Assembly (NCBI RefSeq): GCF_002150035.1
Contig: NZ_NETS01000006.1
Span: 1 to 64,000 of the forward strand
Direction: 5' to 3'
Origin: Leptospira venezuelensis
GTDB lineage: Bacteria; Spirochaetota; Leptospiria; Leptospirales; Leptospiraceae
DNA length: 64,000 bases
Of the stretch, positions 35,308-43,955 are shown piece by piece (positions within the stretch are counted from its first letter, which is position 1; each line of letters opens with the position of its first letter). Both the position numbers and the translations under genes were made by a program. The notes under the pieces are model-generated. The model did not search any database. It was not told where the DNA came from and worked only from the letters and a program-made list of their open reading frames with translations.

Positions 35308-36617
35308 ACCTTCTTCCCAAGTAAGGTTTCTGATAATTCTTTTGCTGACCAAAAGGCATCCTCATGAAATCCATATCTAAAATAACTGCCGCAGAAATAG
35401 ATAGGTCCAATTTGATTCAGTTCGGATAATCTACCTTGCGCTTTTAGAGAACCAACATGAAAGAGAGGATGTTCGTATTTTATCCTTTTCACGATCTTTC
35501 TAGGGTCCACAAGTCCCGGGTCCCCTATCGATAGAAAGTAATCCTTCTTCTTTGACACGCCCTGCAAACTATTCATCCAATAAATCGTATGAGGTTTGAT
35601 TTGCCCTTGGATTTGGTCCATTCTATAATTCCAAGACGACCAAGTAGATCTTGTGTTAGGCATTACGGAAACATCAGTATGTAAGGTAGCAATATTCTCC
35701 TGATAGGCAAACTGTGATAATAATTCTTTCTGGAGCGGAGTAGGTTTTTTCAGAATGGATAAGGAACTATCAGCATGACAGGCAAGTATTACCTTATCGA
35801 ATACTTCAGACTTTTTACCCTTGAATATAAGTTTTACCTTACCCGCTGGAGTCGCTTCTACACCTAAAACTGGTGAGTTTGTATGAAATCGATCTCTATT
35901 GGGAGAAAGAAGCCTTTTTACATACTCAATGGAACCCCCATCCACAGTGTACCATTGGTGTTGAGTATTCAGCCCCAAAAATCCATGATTCAAGAAGAAT
36001 CGAACTAAAGAGTAAGCTGGGAACTCCAACATCAGATCTTCCGGAGTGGACCAAACTGCTGAACTCATTGGCACAAGATAGTATGTCAAAAGATCAGGAT
36101 GATACCCTTCTTCTTTTATATATCTATCCAAAGAATATTCTTTGTATTTAGGATCTTGTAAGATCTTAGGAGACTCATCGTTGAAACGATTGATATTCAA
36201 AAGTAAACGTAAAAAGCGAAAATTGAATATATTCTTTTTCTGAGCAAATAAACCACTCAGACCTGAACCGCAAAACTCCAGATTGTCCGGAACATGCTGC
36301 ACACTAAATGACATACTGGTCTTTTTTGTAGGCACATTCAATTCTTCAAAAAAACGTTTTAAGTTGGGATAAGTGACATGATTGAAGACAATAAATCCAG
36401 TATCTATTGGGATGTTTTTATCATCCTCCGGAACAGATACAGTATTTGTGTGACCTCCAACATAGTCTGCTTTTTCGAAAACGGTAATATCGTAATGATC
36501 CCTTAGGAAATAAGAACAACCCATTCCTGCAATGCCAGAACCAACGATAGCAAGTTTTTCCTTTTTTCGATTAGAAATCCGTACAGACTTCTTCTTTAGC
36601 GGAGAATTCTTTTTCAA
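35298..36617 (-). CDS. COG2907-type FAD-dependent amine oxidase-like protein
   Basis: 439 residues. The FAD motif GSGIAGMGCSYFL is followed by FEKADYVGGHTNTV. The terminal IYFCGSYFRYGFHEDAFWSA is the characteristic end of the COG2907 group. Likely oxidises or desaturates a lipid or partially methylated acyl chain. It is the first gene of the operon; the 161 bp upstream separate it from a YqaA-like gene in the same direction. Confidence 0.85.
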   Translation of the reverse strand: MKKNSPLKKKSVRISNRKKEKLAIVGSGIAGMGCSYFLRDHYDITVFEKADYVGGHTNTVSVPEDDKNIPIDTGFIVFNHVTYPNLKRFFEELNVPTKKTSMSFSVQHVPDNLEFCGSGLSGLFAQKKNIFNFRFLRLLLNINRFNDESPKILQDPKYKEYSLDRYIKEEGYHPDLLTYYLVPMSSAVWSTPEDLMLEFPAYSLVRFFLNHGFLGLNTQHQWYTVDGGSIEYVKRLLSPNRDRFHTNSPVLGVEATPAGKVKLIFKGKKSEVFDKVILACHADSSLSILKKPTPLQKELLSQFAYQENIATLHTDVSVMPNTRSTWSSWNYRMDQIQGQIKPHTIYWMNSLQGVSKKKDYFLSIGDPGLVDPRKIVKRIKYEHPLFHVGSLKAQGRLSELNQIGPIYFCGSYFRYGFHEDAFWSAKELSETLLGKKVWD

Positions 36618-36778
36618 AAACTTCCTTCTTCCTTTGTATTTTTGTATTATTGGAGTTCCTTCGCTAAGATATGTCTTAGGAAGGCTTTTTTATAGACTTA
36701 CTTTGAATCTTTATGGTTTGGAAAAAATTTTCCAAAACTTGGCCATTAAAAGGAAATTCGTAGTTTTAGTAAAACAAA

Positions 36779-37225
36779 TTAGCCGAATCCGTATGCAAGA
36801 GCAAGGTATCGTAAGATACGAAGTGAGAATACTACCAAAGCAAATATCCAAAACTTCTGTCGGAAGAAGCCAGAAAGTACCGTGATTGGATCTCCTACAA
36901 ATGGTAGAAAAGAAAATCCCAATACCCAATATCCCCATCTGGACATTCTTTCTGCCCAGCCTGAGTATGTTTTGGATTCGGAGATCCTTGCTTCTATCTT
37001 TTTCCCGAACCAATAACCCAGAGAATAGTTGAAAGCGCAAGCGGCACAATTTCCGATCGATGCCCAGAGCACTGCCTCTCCTGGTGAAAGCCCGGACCAG
37101 ATTGCTCCCATTAGCGCGGCCTCTGAACTGAATGGAAGCAATGTAGCGGCTGCAAAAGAGATCAGTGTCAATCCGGGGCCAGCATATGCTTGTAGGAATT
37201 CCGATAAAAATTTTGAAAATTCCAA
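36779..37225 (-). CDS. YqaA/DedA-like small membrane protein
   Basis: 148 residues with four hydrophobic segments. The FAAATLLPFSSEAAL block and the FLPFVGDPITVLSGFF segment fit the YqaA branch of the SNARE-associated/DedA superfamily, which transports lipids or is needed for membrane homeostasis. Short length is normal for this branch. It lies just upstream of the lipid operon. Confidence 0.8.
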   Translation of the reverse strand: MEFSKFLSEFLQAYAGPGLTLISFAAATLLPFSSEAALMGAIWSGLSPGEAVLWASIGNCAACAFNYSLGYWFGKKIEARISESKTYSGWAERMSRWGYWVLGFSFLPFVGDPITVLSGFFRQKFWIFALVVFSLRILRYLALAYGFG

Positions 37226-37340
37226 TATTGGGTCTCCAGGTCCTAGATTTTTTCCAGAACAAGTCCAATTTCAAATGACCCCTTTAGGCCTTGGATCGGA
37301 TATGTAAAGTAAGACAATTTTAATACAAGAGCGCCTAACC

Positions 37341-38120
37341 TTGAAAAAATTAATATTCATATTTGCACTTTGCATTTTCTCCATTGTTCCTTTTTCATTA
37401 TTCGCAGAACCCTTTACCCTATTAGGAGAAGGCACACAAATTTCCCCATTCACAGTAAAATTGGGAGTCGGAACAGGACAGGCAGAATACCAGTACGGTC
37501 TTTCAGGCAGATCTGAAACTTACAGAGCAGGTTTTGAATATAATCCTAGAAACTTAGGTTTCGAAGTTGGAGTGAACCGAAGCGGCTATTTTGTTCCTCA
37601 AGACCGCTCTACAGAAATGGCCTCCGCAATAATACTTTCCGCCCCTTCTTTGGACAATTTCGCTTATTATTTTGCAGCGGCAGCAGCGATCGATAAGGTG
37701 ACCTTCTCCAAAACGTTTTTAGACCTGGGGCCCACGCTTCATTTTCGTCCTGGATCCAAATTCGATCCATATATTGGAGGTGGATTGGGAATTGCAGACT
37801 TGGGAGCCAAACAATCCACATTAAGGGCTTACGGTAAAATTGGAGTCCGGATGAATTTCGAACGTAGCTTTTTGTTTTTAGAATTGGAAGGAGCTTCTAT
37901 CAATCGCCATTTCCAAGGAGAAAAGTTTATCTATGGAGAAGGTTCCGGAATTTTTGGATTCGGTTACTATTTCGGATCTTCCCCTTCCTCTGACACTAAA
38001 GAAATATCTCCTGTAAAACCGAAAGAAGAAGAACCTGCATCTAAGCAGGAAGAAGTTAAAAAAGAAGAGGTTACTCCTTCCAAAACGGAAGAGGATAAAC
38101 ATCTGGAAGAGAATCGATAA
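37341..38120 (+). CDS. Outer-membrane beta-barrel-like protein with charged tail
   Basis: 259 residues from a TTG start. Signal peptide (MKKLIFIFALCIFSIVPFSL) is followed by alternating amphipathic segments ending in aromatic residues (FDPYIGGGLGIADLG), like a small eight-stranded OMP. The last ~40 residues (EEEPASKQEEVKKEEVTPSK) are a low-complexity Lys/Glu tail, probably exposed in the periplasm or outside. No specific family. Confidence 0.65.
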   Translation: MKKLIFIFALCIFSIVPFSLFAEPFTLLGEGTQISPFTVKLGVGTGQAEYQYGLSGRSETYRAGFEYNPRNLGFEVGVNRSGYFVPQDRSTEMASAIILSAPSLDNFAYYFAAAAAIDKVTFSKTFLDLGPTLHFRPGSKFDPYIGGGLGIADLGAKQSTLRAYGKIGVRMNFERSFLFLELEGASINRHFQGEKFIYGEGSGIFGFGYYFGSSPSSDTKEISPVKPKEEEPASKQEEVKKEEVTPSKTEEDKHLEENR

Positions 38121-38213
38121 GATCGATTTTGAAGACTTCCTATATTTTATGAGGGAATGACTTAATTTTTCGTTTTACCTCGGAAAAGACCTAAAAACAA
38201 TACGAAGCAAGCG

Positions 38214-39488
38214 GTGAAAAGCCTGCTTCGTATGGACATCTTCCAGTTTTCCTACCATTCTATCGGTTATATTTCCGGGACCATATTCACTGTTTTTCTA
38301 ATCGTTTCTTTGCTAAAATTGAAAAGCAAAACGAAACATGCTTGGATCCTGATAACTTATCTTCTATTTGTTTTATTTTTGAATTTCGGATTTTTGGTCA
38401 GGACTTCTTTGTTTCTGCCTTCCCTATCTAAGCCCGCTTGCTTCTTAATCGCGCTATATACGTCTTTTTCCAATCTGGGGCTTTTATATTTTATATATTC
38501 CTTTTTTGGAATAGATCGCAAAAAAGAATCCAGGATCACACTAATAACAATATTTTCCGCCGGAGTGTTCGGATTTTTATTCTATGTTTTTAAGAATGTA
38601 AACTCAGATGTATCTTATAATTTCAGCATCCAGATGTTTGAATTTCAGGAGCCGGAATCCACGGCCCCTATGGGTTCTATACATTTTTTAACCTTTATTT
38701 GGATCTTGGTTGTGATACTAAGACAAAACGTACATTTAAGAAAGGAACTTACTCTCGAATCAGATACAGCCTCAATAACAGAGAAGAAAAGAGAATTAAG
38801 AATGTCCCGAAACTTCGGACTAGCTGTTTTACTTCATGCATTATTTTCTCTCACCTATACTTTTTATGGATGGGGCTATCTTTCATTTTCCAACTTTCAG
38901 CTTATACTAACTTCCGCCACAAGCTTGCAGCTTTTCTTATATACGGTTCTGTATCTGAATTATTTTCCAGAACCTTCTTCTTTTATGATCAAGATACTGG
39001 GGGTTTCCCTGGCTACCGTGCTCATACTTCTATGTGTGGTCGCTCGGATCAGCTTTATACTAATTGAAAGTAATTATGATGATACGAGAAGAACTGAAAT
39101 TGAGAACCTAAGAGAAAATTTAAAATTAGGCAAAGACCATATCCTGCCTAAAGACGTATTATATCTAATCTCCAGTTCAGATCAAAATAATACTTCTAGG
39201 TCCAATTCTTCAGATGGGAACGAACTGGAGCCTATTTCTAAAAGAATGTATAGAACACTCTCTCTTCCTGAGAATAAACCTGCTTACATTATTTGGTATA
39301 CATTTTATTCAGAGGGAAGGATCTACGAAATAGGTTATCCTTATGAATCTTATAGTAAGATGATACATTCGATAGTTTCGGTAATTGCTTTGATCCTAAT
39401 TTCTTCTTCTCTCTTTTTGCTCCTTCTACTTCCATATTTGATCCGTAAAGGATTAAGAGATCTGCAAGTAGATCAGAAAAAGATCTAG
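38214..39488 (+). CDS. Multi-pass sensor-like membrane protein without output domain
   Basis: 424 residues from a GTG start (an ATG at 38232 is an alternative). Seven or eight N-terminal helices, then a helix (~255-280), a ~110-residue extracytoplasmic loop and a final helix. It ends shortly after with the cytoplasmic linker PYLIRKGLRDLQVDQKKI. In spirochaetes this architecture usually continues into a HAMP-like linker and a cyclase, kinase or phosphatase domain. The stop therefore looks premature, or the protein evolved as an orphan sensor. No output domain is found in other frames downstream. Confidence 0.6.
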   Translation: MKSLLRMDIFQFSYHSIGYISGTIFTVFLIVSLLKLKSKTKHAWILITYLLFVLFLNFGFLVRTSLFLPSLSKPACFLIALYTSFSNLGLLYFIYSFFGIDRKKESRITLITIFSAGVFGFLFYVFKNVNSDVSYNFSIQMFEFQEPESTAPMGSIHFLTFIWILVVILRQNVHLRKELTLESDTASITEKKRELRMSRNFGLAVLLHALFSLTYTFYGWGYLSFSNFQLILTSATSLQLFLYTVLYLNYFPEPSSFMIKILGVSLATVLILLCVVARISFILIESNYDDTRRTEIENLRENLKLGKDHILPKDVLYLISSSDQNNTSRSNSSDGNELEPISKRMYRTLSLPENKPAYIIWYTFYSEGRIYEIGYPYESYSKMIHSIVSVIALILISSSLFLLLLLPYLIRKGLRDLQVDQKKI

Positions 39489-39509
39489 CTCAATTTCGAT
39501 AGTAGTAGT

Positions 39510-40319
39510 TTAGACTAGCAGCTTTCTCATTTGCTCCGTGATGGAAGCTGCTGCTTTCCCTGCTGCCTGAGCAAAATCAGGGCCGGAAGAAGAAAATATA
39601 ATACTCCTGGAAGAATTGACTAAGGAATTTTTCCCACACACGGAGATCACCTCTTCTAAAGAAGCTCCTTGTGCTCCATAACCCGGTATCAAAAAGATCC
39701 GGTCCGGATGAGCTTTACGAATTTCTAATAATTCTTTCGGATGAGTTGCTCCAACTACGAGACCTACATTCTTGGCTGGGAATTTTTCACTGAGTGCAGC
39801 AACTTCTCTGTAAAGAGTTCTGCCGGTTTCAGAGAATGTTTTTTGTTGGAGTTCCGCAGAATCCGGATTGGATGTTAAACAGAGCAGGAATACCATTCTA
39901 GAATCGTCTTCGATGAACGGTTTGATCGTATCAGATCCCATATAAGGCGAAAGAGTGAGTGAATCCACACCCAATTGTTTGAAGAAAAACTTAGCATACT
40001 GTCTTGCAGTATTATCTAAATCCCCCCTCTTTGCATCCGCAACAATTGGAATCTCTGGATGATTTGTTTTAATATGAGAGATCAACTTTTCGAATTGTTC
40101 AATTCCTTTGGAACCAAATGCTTCGAAGAATGCAATATTTGGTTTGTAGGCGACTGCATATTCTGCGGTAGCATCTACAATATCTCTGGAGAATACGTAT
40201 AGATTGTCTGGGACTTTTTCTAAATGGGAAGGAAGTTTAGTGATATCAGGATCGATCCCAACGCAAAGAAGGGAGTTTAATATCTCCCTTCTTTTGACGA
40301 ATTTGGAATAGAAATCCAT
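39510..40319 (-). CDS. pyrF: Orotidine 5'-phosphate decarboxylase (type 2)
   Basis: 269 residues. LCVGIDPDITKLP near the N-terminus and the catalytic VADAKRGDLDNTARQYAKFF are diagnostic of the longer type 2 OMP decarboxylase, last step of UMP synthesis. Its ATG overlaps the speE stop by 1 bp, so it is cotranscribed with the polyamine genes although it belongs to pyrimidine synthesis. Confidence 0.95.
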   Translation of the reverse strand: MDFYSKFVKRREILNSLLCVGIDPDITKLPSHLEKVPDNLYVFSRDIVDATAEYAVAYKPNIAFFEAFGSKGIEQFEKLISHIKTNHPEIPIVADAKRGDLDNTARQYAKFFFKQLGVDSLTLSPYMGSDTIKPFIEDDSRMVFLLCLTSNPDSAELQQKTFSETGRTLYREVAALSEKFPAKNVGLVVGATHPKELLEIRKAHPDRIFLIPGYGAQGASLEEVISVCGKNSLVNSSRSIIFSSSGPDFAQAAGKAAASITEQMRKLLV

Positions 40320-41161
40320 TATTTTCTGACGATGTACTCTTGCGCGAAAGGAGGAAGAGTAAATGCAGCCTTATGGATCTCCGTAGAGTAATATTTTAAT
40401 CCTTTTGGAACTCTCTTAGGATCCGGTTCTACTTTATAAGGATCTGGCCCTTTAGAGCAGTAAGTGAATCCAATAATTCCGGAAGGATAAGTAGGAACCA
40501 CTGTGAAATAATATCCGCAGTGATTGAATACCTGAGGAATGAATTGGAATAATTCCTTAATTACTTTTCCGTGATAGTAAAAACTTTCCGCTTGAGAAGT
40601 ACAGATCCCTCCTTGTTTCAAGGAAGCAGCCATTGTCTCATAGAAAGGTCTTTTAAATAAAACTTCTGCAGGTCCAATTGGATCGGAAGAGTCGACACAA
40701 ATTACGTCGAAATATTCTTTATAATCCTGAACGTATTTTGCTCCGTCTTCGTATGCATGTTTGACTCTTGGGTCTTTCATCGCATTTGCGATCTCAGGAA
40801 AATACTCGTAACAAACATCCACAACACCTTTGTCTATCTCGCAAAGATGTACTTCTTTAACGGAAGGGTGTTTTAGGATCTCGCGAACAGTTCCTCCGTC
40901 CCCACCACCGATCACAAGAACTCTCTCTGGATTCGGATGGCTCATCATAGGAACGTGAGCGATCATTTCATGATAAGCAAACTCATCTGCCTCAGTCATC
41001 ATGACCACCCCATCCAGGGTAAACATGCGACCGAAACTTTGAGATTCGAATACGTCTATTTTTTGAAAAGGAGTCTTACGAGAATGTAAGAACTCCTTCA
41101 CTCTAATCTTGAGAGCCCTTCCGTTAGGTAACTCGAGGGTCTCGTCCAGCCAAAGTTCCAA
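40319..41161 (-). CDS. speE: Spermidine synthase (polyamine aminopropyltransferase)
   Basis: 280 residues. VIGGGDGGTVREILKHPSV binds decarboxylated SAM; VDSSDPIGPAEVLF includes the catalytic Asp; the N-terminal SQSFGRMFTLDGVVM and the final YSTEIHKAAFTLP are family marks. It transfers the aminopropyl group to putrescine. It lies 9 bp after the SET/SpeD-like gene, in the order speD - SET/SpeD - speE - pyrF. Confidence 0.95.
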   Translation of the reverse strand: MELWLDETLELPNGRALKIRVKEFLHSRKTPFQKIDVFESQSFGRMFTLDGVVMMTEADEFAYHEMIAHVPMMSHPNPERVLVIGGGDGGTVREILKHPSVKEVHLCEIDKGVVDVCYEYFPEIANAMKDPRVKHAYEDGAKYVQDYKEYFDVICVDSSDPIGPAEVLFKRPFYETMAASLKQGGICTSQAESFYYHGKVIKELFQFIPQVFNHCGYYFTVVPTYPSGIIGFTYCSKGPDPYKVEPDPKRVPKGLKYYSTEIHKAAFTLPPFAQEYIVRK

Positions 41162-41170
41162 TATGACCTC

Positions 41171-42037
41171 TTAGAAGCGGTTTGTTACTGTCAGACGCAT
41201 TGCAGCGCCTTTGAAAAATTTGCGAGTAAACTCAGCCGCAACTTTAGGATCATATCCCTTACAAGAGAAGATATCGATATAAGAAGTATTGGTATCGTTT
41301 GCGAAGTGAGCAGAGATACAAGAAGTCTCGATCAATTGCACCATGGAGTATCCAGCTACACGATCGTCTTCTCCGAAGTAAACTACTTGGGTTTCGCCGA
41401 AACGTTTCATCTCGATCAAATCACATAGTTCAACTACGTATTGTTTAATTGCATCTGCATCACGAATAAGAGCTGCGTCACAGTTTTCCAAGTCGATGGA
41501 TGTGAGAAGTCCCCAAGCTCCGTCTTTGAAAGGCTCATATACTTTCAATTCAGGATCAGACTCGATTTTGGACTGGATATAAGTAGGGAAACTTCCGTTG
41601 AAACGTTTACGGACGATTTCAGCCTCTTCATTACGAGCCCAAGCGAGTTCAGGATTTTTCATCGCAGGATGATAAGTGATCTCTTGACCAGCTTCGATAT
41701 CACGAAGCGCAACCAGAGTAATATCCCCCTGGAAACCGCAGTTTGCATCCGCAGATTGGCGGATATAATGAACAGAATCAATTCCGTCATCATGCAAAGG
41801 AGAAACCAGATAGAAGTCCTTATGGACTCTATGAGGAGAAGAAAGTCCGGAAAGGCCTGCAAGCTCATTCTTATGAACTGCTTTTCCTCCCCAAACTGCT
41901 ACAACTTCTCCAGCAGAGATAGTTTCCCTAGTGAAAAGGAAAGCTTCGCCCTTGTCGGTAGTAGCGATTTCGATACTGTTTCTTAGATAAGAAAAACGAT
42001 TAACTATTTTAAGTTGGTCTTGGATCTTTAGGCTCAT
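41171..42037 (-). CDS. SET-domain protein fused to a SpeD-like domain
   Basis: 288 residues. Residues ~18-125 look like a compact SET lysine-methyltransferase domain: GEAFLFTRETISAGEVVAVW, then NCGFQGDITLVALRDIEAGQ leading to EITYHPAM. Residues ~175-288 align end to end with the neighbouring SpeD: Ser239, His244 and Cys259 have exactly the spacing of Ser63, His68 and Cys83 of AdoMet decarboxylase. The pyruvoyl serine sits in LIETSCISAH in place of the usual ESHFAIHTWPE, so autocleavage chemistry may persist while substrate binding differs. Both halves belong to AdoMet-using families. It lies between speD and speE. Confidence 0.75.
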   Translation of the reverse strand: MSLKIQDQLKIVNRFSYLRNSIEIATTDKGEAFLFTRETISAGEVVAVWGGKAVHKNELAGLSGLSSPHRVHKDFYLVSPLHDDGIDSVHYIRQSADANCGFQGDITLVALRDIEAGQEITYHPAMKNPELAWARNEEAEIVRKRFNGSFPTYIQSKIESDPELKVYEPFKDGAWGLLTSIDLENCDAALIRDADAIKQYVVELCDLIEMKRFGETQVVYFGEDDRVAGYSMVQLIETSCISAHFANDTNTSYIDIFSCKGYDPKVAAEFTRKFFKGAAMRLTVTNRF

Positions 42038-42127
42038 ACTCTGATACCTCTCCTTAAAGTTTGAAAATAAGTGAAGTCGCCCTTTCCTCCCGGAGAGGGG
42101 AACTCGTCTTTATCAATTAGGGTGTTT

Positions 42128-42140
42128 CCGGCTCTGCCGG
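42128..42140. other. Small GC-rich hairpin between speD and the fusion gene
   Basis: CCGGC (42128-42132) and GCCGG (42136-42140) with a TCT loop, 12 bp after the speD stop. It could attenuate or stabilise the downstream message. A CTC...GAG dyad lies nearby. Confidence 0.35.
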
Positions 42141-42151
42141 AGAGAAGATAC

Positions 42152-42538
42152 TTATTTCCCAACTGGCTTGTGAGGTAGGTCTACGCCAAGTTTCAACAAA
42201 CCGCGCTTCATCTCCACTACAGAGATGCTCTTTGAGCCGAAGCGTTCCTTGAGATATTCCAGAGCTGCCTGATTATCGATTAGGTCTCCGCAAGTGAAGA
42301 CGTCGATAGCGCAATAACCGTATTCTGGCCAGGTATGTATGGCGAAATGGGATTCGCTCACGACAACCACACCGCTCACACCAAAAGGACTAAATCTATG
42401 AAAAACAGATTTAACTGTGGTGGCGCCGGAGAGGTCGACTGCCTTCAACATGATATCTTCTACCAATTCGTGATTGTTGATGGTCTCGTAATCACACTCA
42501 TAAAATTCTGCAATTACGTGCTTTCCCAATGCGTTCAT
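42152..42538 (-). CDS. speD: S-adenosylmethionine decarboxylase proenzyme
   Basis: 128 residues, class 1B type. The proenzyme self-cleaves at Glu62-Ser63 (SESHFAIHTWPEYGYCAIDV) to make the pyruvoyl group; His68 and Cys83 (FTCGD) complete the catalytic set. It provides decarboxylated SAM to SpeE. First gene of the speD - SET/SpeD - speE - pyrF operon. Confidence 0.96.
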   Translation of the reverse strand: MNALGKHVIAEFYECDYETINNHELVEDIMLKAVDLSGATTVKSVFHRFSPFGVSGVVVVSESHFAIHTWPEYGYCAIDVFTCGDLIDNQAALEYLKERFGSKSISVVEMKRGLLKLGVDLPHKPVGK

Positions 42539-42729
42539 CTACTGCCTGACACCTCCGAACCGGTTTTGGTTTAGTAACCGAGCATGCGTATGACTATGTT
42601 TTTTTGTCAACTCTCTACGTAAATTTAATTTATTTTTTCTGTACAGCTTTTTCTAAGATCGGAAGATCCTACAAAGAGATAAGATCAGAACTTTCTGACG
42701 GCTAGATTGAAGAAATCCATACGAGGAGT

Positions 42730-43185
42730 ATGAACATCAAAAATATACGAATTCAAAAATGGGTCCTTTTGAGCATTTTCGGGGTTTTTTGGGTTATTTT
42801 AGGTACGTTGATTTACATCAATAGTGAGAAGTTTGACTTCTTGAAAACTTCTTCTTTTATTTTTCATTCCAAACAGGAAGCGATATCGAGCGCAGAGAAG
42901 AATGAAAAAAAAGGAATCGTACTTATCTTAACTCCCAAAGCTTGCGGAGATTGTGGCGTAAGTACCACACTCCTAGAGGAATTAGATTCTTTAGGTTGGA
43001 GTATTGTACGATTGGATGAAGAAGATCCGGACTACGAAACCATCCTCTCCGATGATAGATTTTCAGAAATACTACCGGCGATACAAGAATCTAAACCCGC
43101 GTGGGGAGTATTTAATTTGGGAGAAGAACTTTTGCTTAGCAAACCTGGATTACCAAGCAAATCAGATCTAGAAACGATTTTGTAA
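42730..43185 (+). CDS. Membrane-anchored thioredoxin-like protein
   Basis: 151 residues: one N-terminal helix (~11-31) and a thioredoxin-like domain with a CGDC active-site motif in LILTPKACGDCGVS. Probably a periplasmic or membrane-associated redox protein. The usual WCxxC tryptophan is absent, so the partner is unclear. It is divergent from speD. Confidence 0.65.
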   Translation: MNIKNIRIQKWVLLSIFGVFWVILGTLIYINSEKFDFLKTSSFIFHSKQEAISSAEKNEKKGIVLILTPKACGDCGVSTTLLEELDSLGWSIVRLDEEDPDYETILSDDRFSEILPAIQESKPAWGVFNLGEELLLSKPGLPSKSDLETIL

Positions 43186-43211
43186 TATTAAGAAGGGAAG
43201 CCCTTTTGGTT

Positions 43212-43286
43212 CGCACGGAGACCACAGAGTCCACTGAGGGGTTGGCTCCGCATTAACAACTCTGCGTGCTCCGTGTTCTCTGTGCG
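43212..43286. repeat. Intergenic inverted repeat
   Basis: CGCACGGAGACCACAGAG (43212-43229) is answered by CTCTGCGTG, CTCCGTG and CTCTGTGCG within 43260-43286, an imperfect large dyad made of CTCCGTG/CTCTGTG units. It lies between converging genes and may terminate transcription; no T tract is evident. It looks like a dispersed intergenic repeat. Confidence 0.45.
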
Positions 43287-43303
43287 ATACTTCTTCTTTT
43301 TAC

Positions 43304-43792
43304 TCAATCTCCCTTTTTCAGGAATTCGGAGATGGAGTTTTTGTCCTTCTCCAAAGAATGTCTATGGATCTCTTCGATCACAGTTTCGATCACAGAACCC
43401 ATTAAGAAGACTCCGGAGCTTACTTTTACTTCGTAACTTCTTTCTGATTCATGAGGGCCAATCTCCTTGTATACAGAGAATCCCTTGATAGTGACTATGG
43501 AATCGTTTCCTGGAGGAGCAATCGTAAACTCGTGGGTGTTTGTAGAGATATCGAAAACGGAATCTTCCAGAAGAGAAGGATCCGAAAGAAGTGTAGCAAG
43601 CACCTTTGGCAGGGATTCGGCTAACTTTACCTTTCTTTTTTGGTAAACTTTGTTTCCCTCTTTTCTTTCCTCCAATAATTCCACGTTTTTCAACTCTGGG
43701 AATCTATCTAAATATTTGTACCTATCTTCTCTCGCTCTGAGTAGATCTTGGAGGGGAACTGGGAAAGTTTGTACTACTTTATATTGTTTCAT
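43304..43792 (-). CDS. START/DUF2505-like protein
   Basis: 162 residues with the pattern of polyketide-cyclase/START-like folds: KQYKVVQTFPVPLQDLLRAR, a strand-rich middle and a C-terminal helix (MGSVIETVIEEIHRHSLEKD). Similar to DUF2505-type proteins that bind hydrophobic ligands. Confidence in the family is moderate. Divergent from alr. Confidence 0.55.
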   Translation of the reverse strand: MKQYKVVQTFPVPLQDLLRAREDRYKYLDRFPELKNVELLEERKEGNKVYQKRKVKLAESLPKVLATLLSDPSLLEDSVFDISTNTHEFTIAPPGNDSIVTIKGFSVYKEIGPHESERSYEVKVSSGVFLMGSVIETVIEEIHRHSLEKDKNSISEFLKKGD

Positions 43793-43955
43793 CCAGGGGA
43801 ATCCTTAAGGATTTGTTTAGCCGTTTCCCGGGCAGTCTGTTTGTATTTCCCCACTCGGGAAACCCTTTTTTCCTTCCGGTCGAAAGGAAAAATCCGAATG
43901 ACAGGCTAGCCGTAAAAGGGGCTCATGACTAGAGATCCTACGCTCATTTCAAAGA

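Noticed and set aside
36711..37274. Long minus-strand ORF covering the YqaA-like gene
   Set aside because: It is a different frame over the clear four-helix YqaA-like protein and has Arg/Ser-rich non-protein composition.
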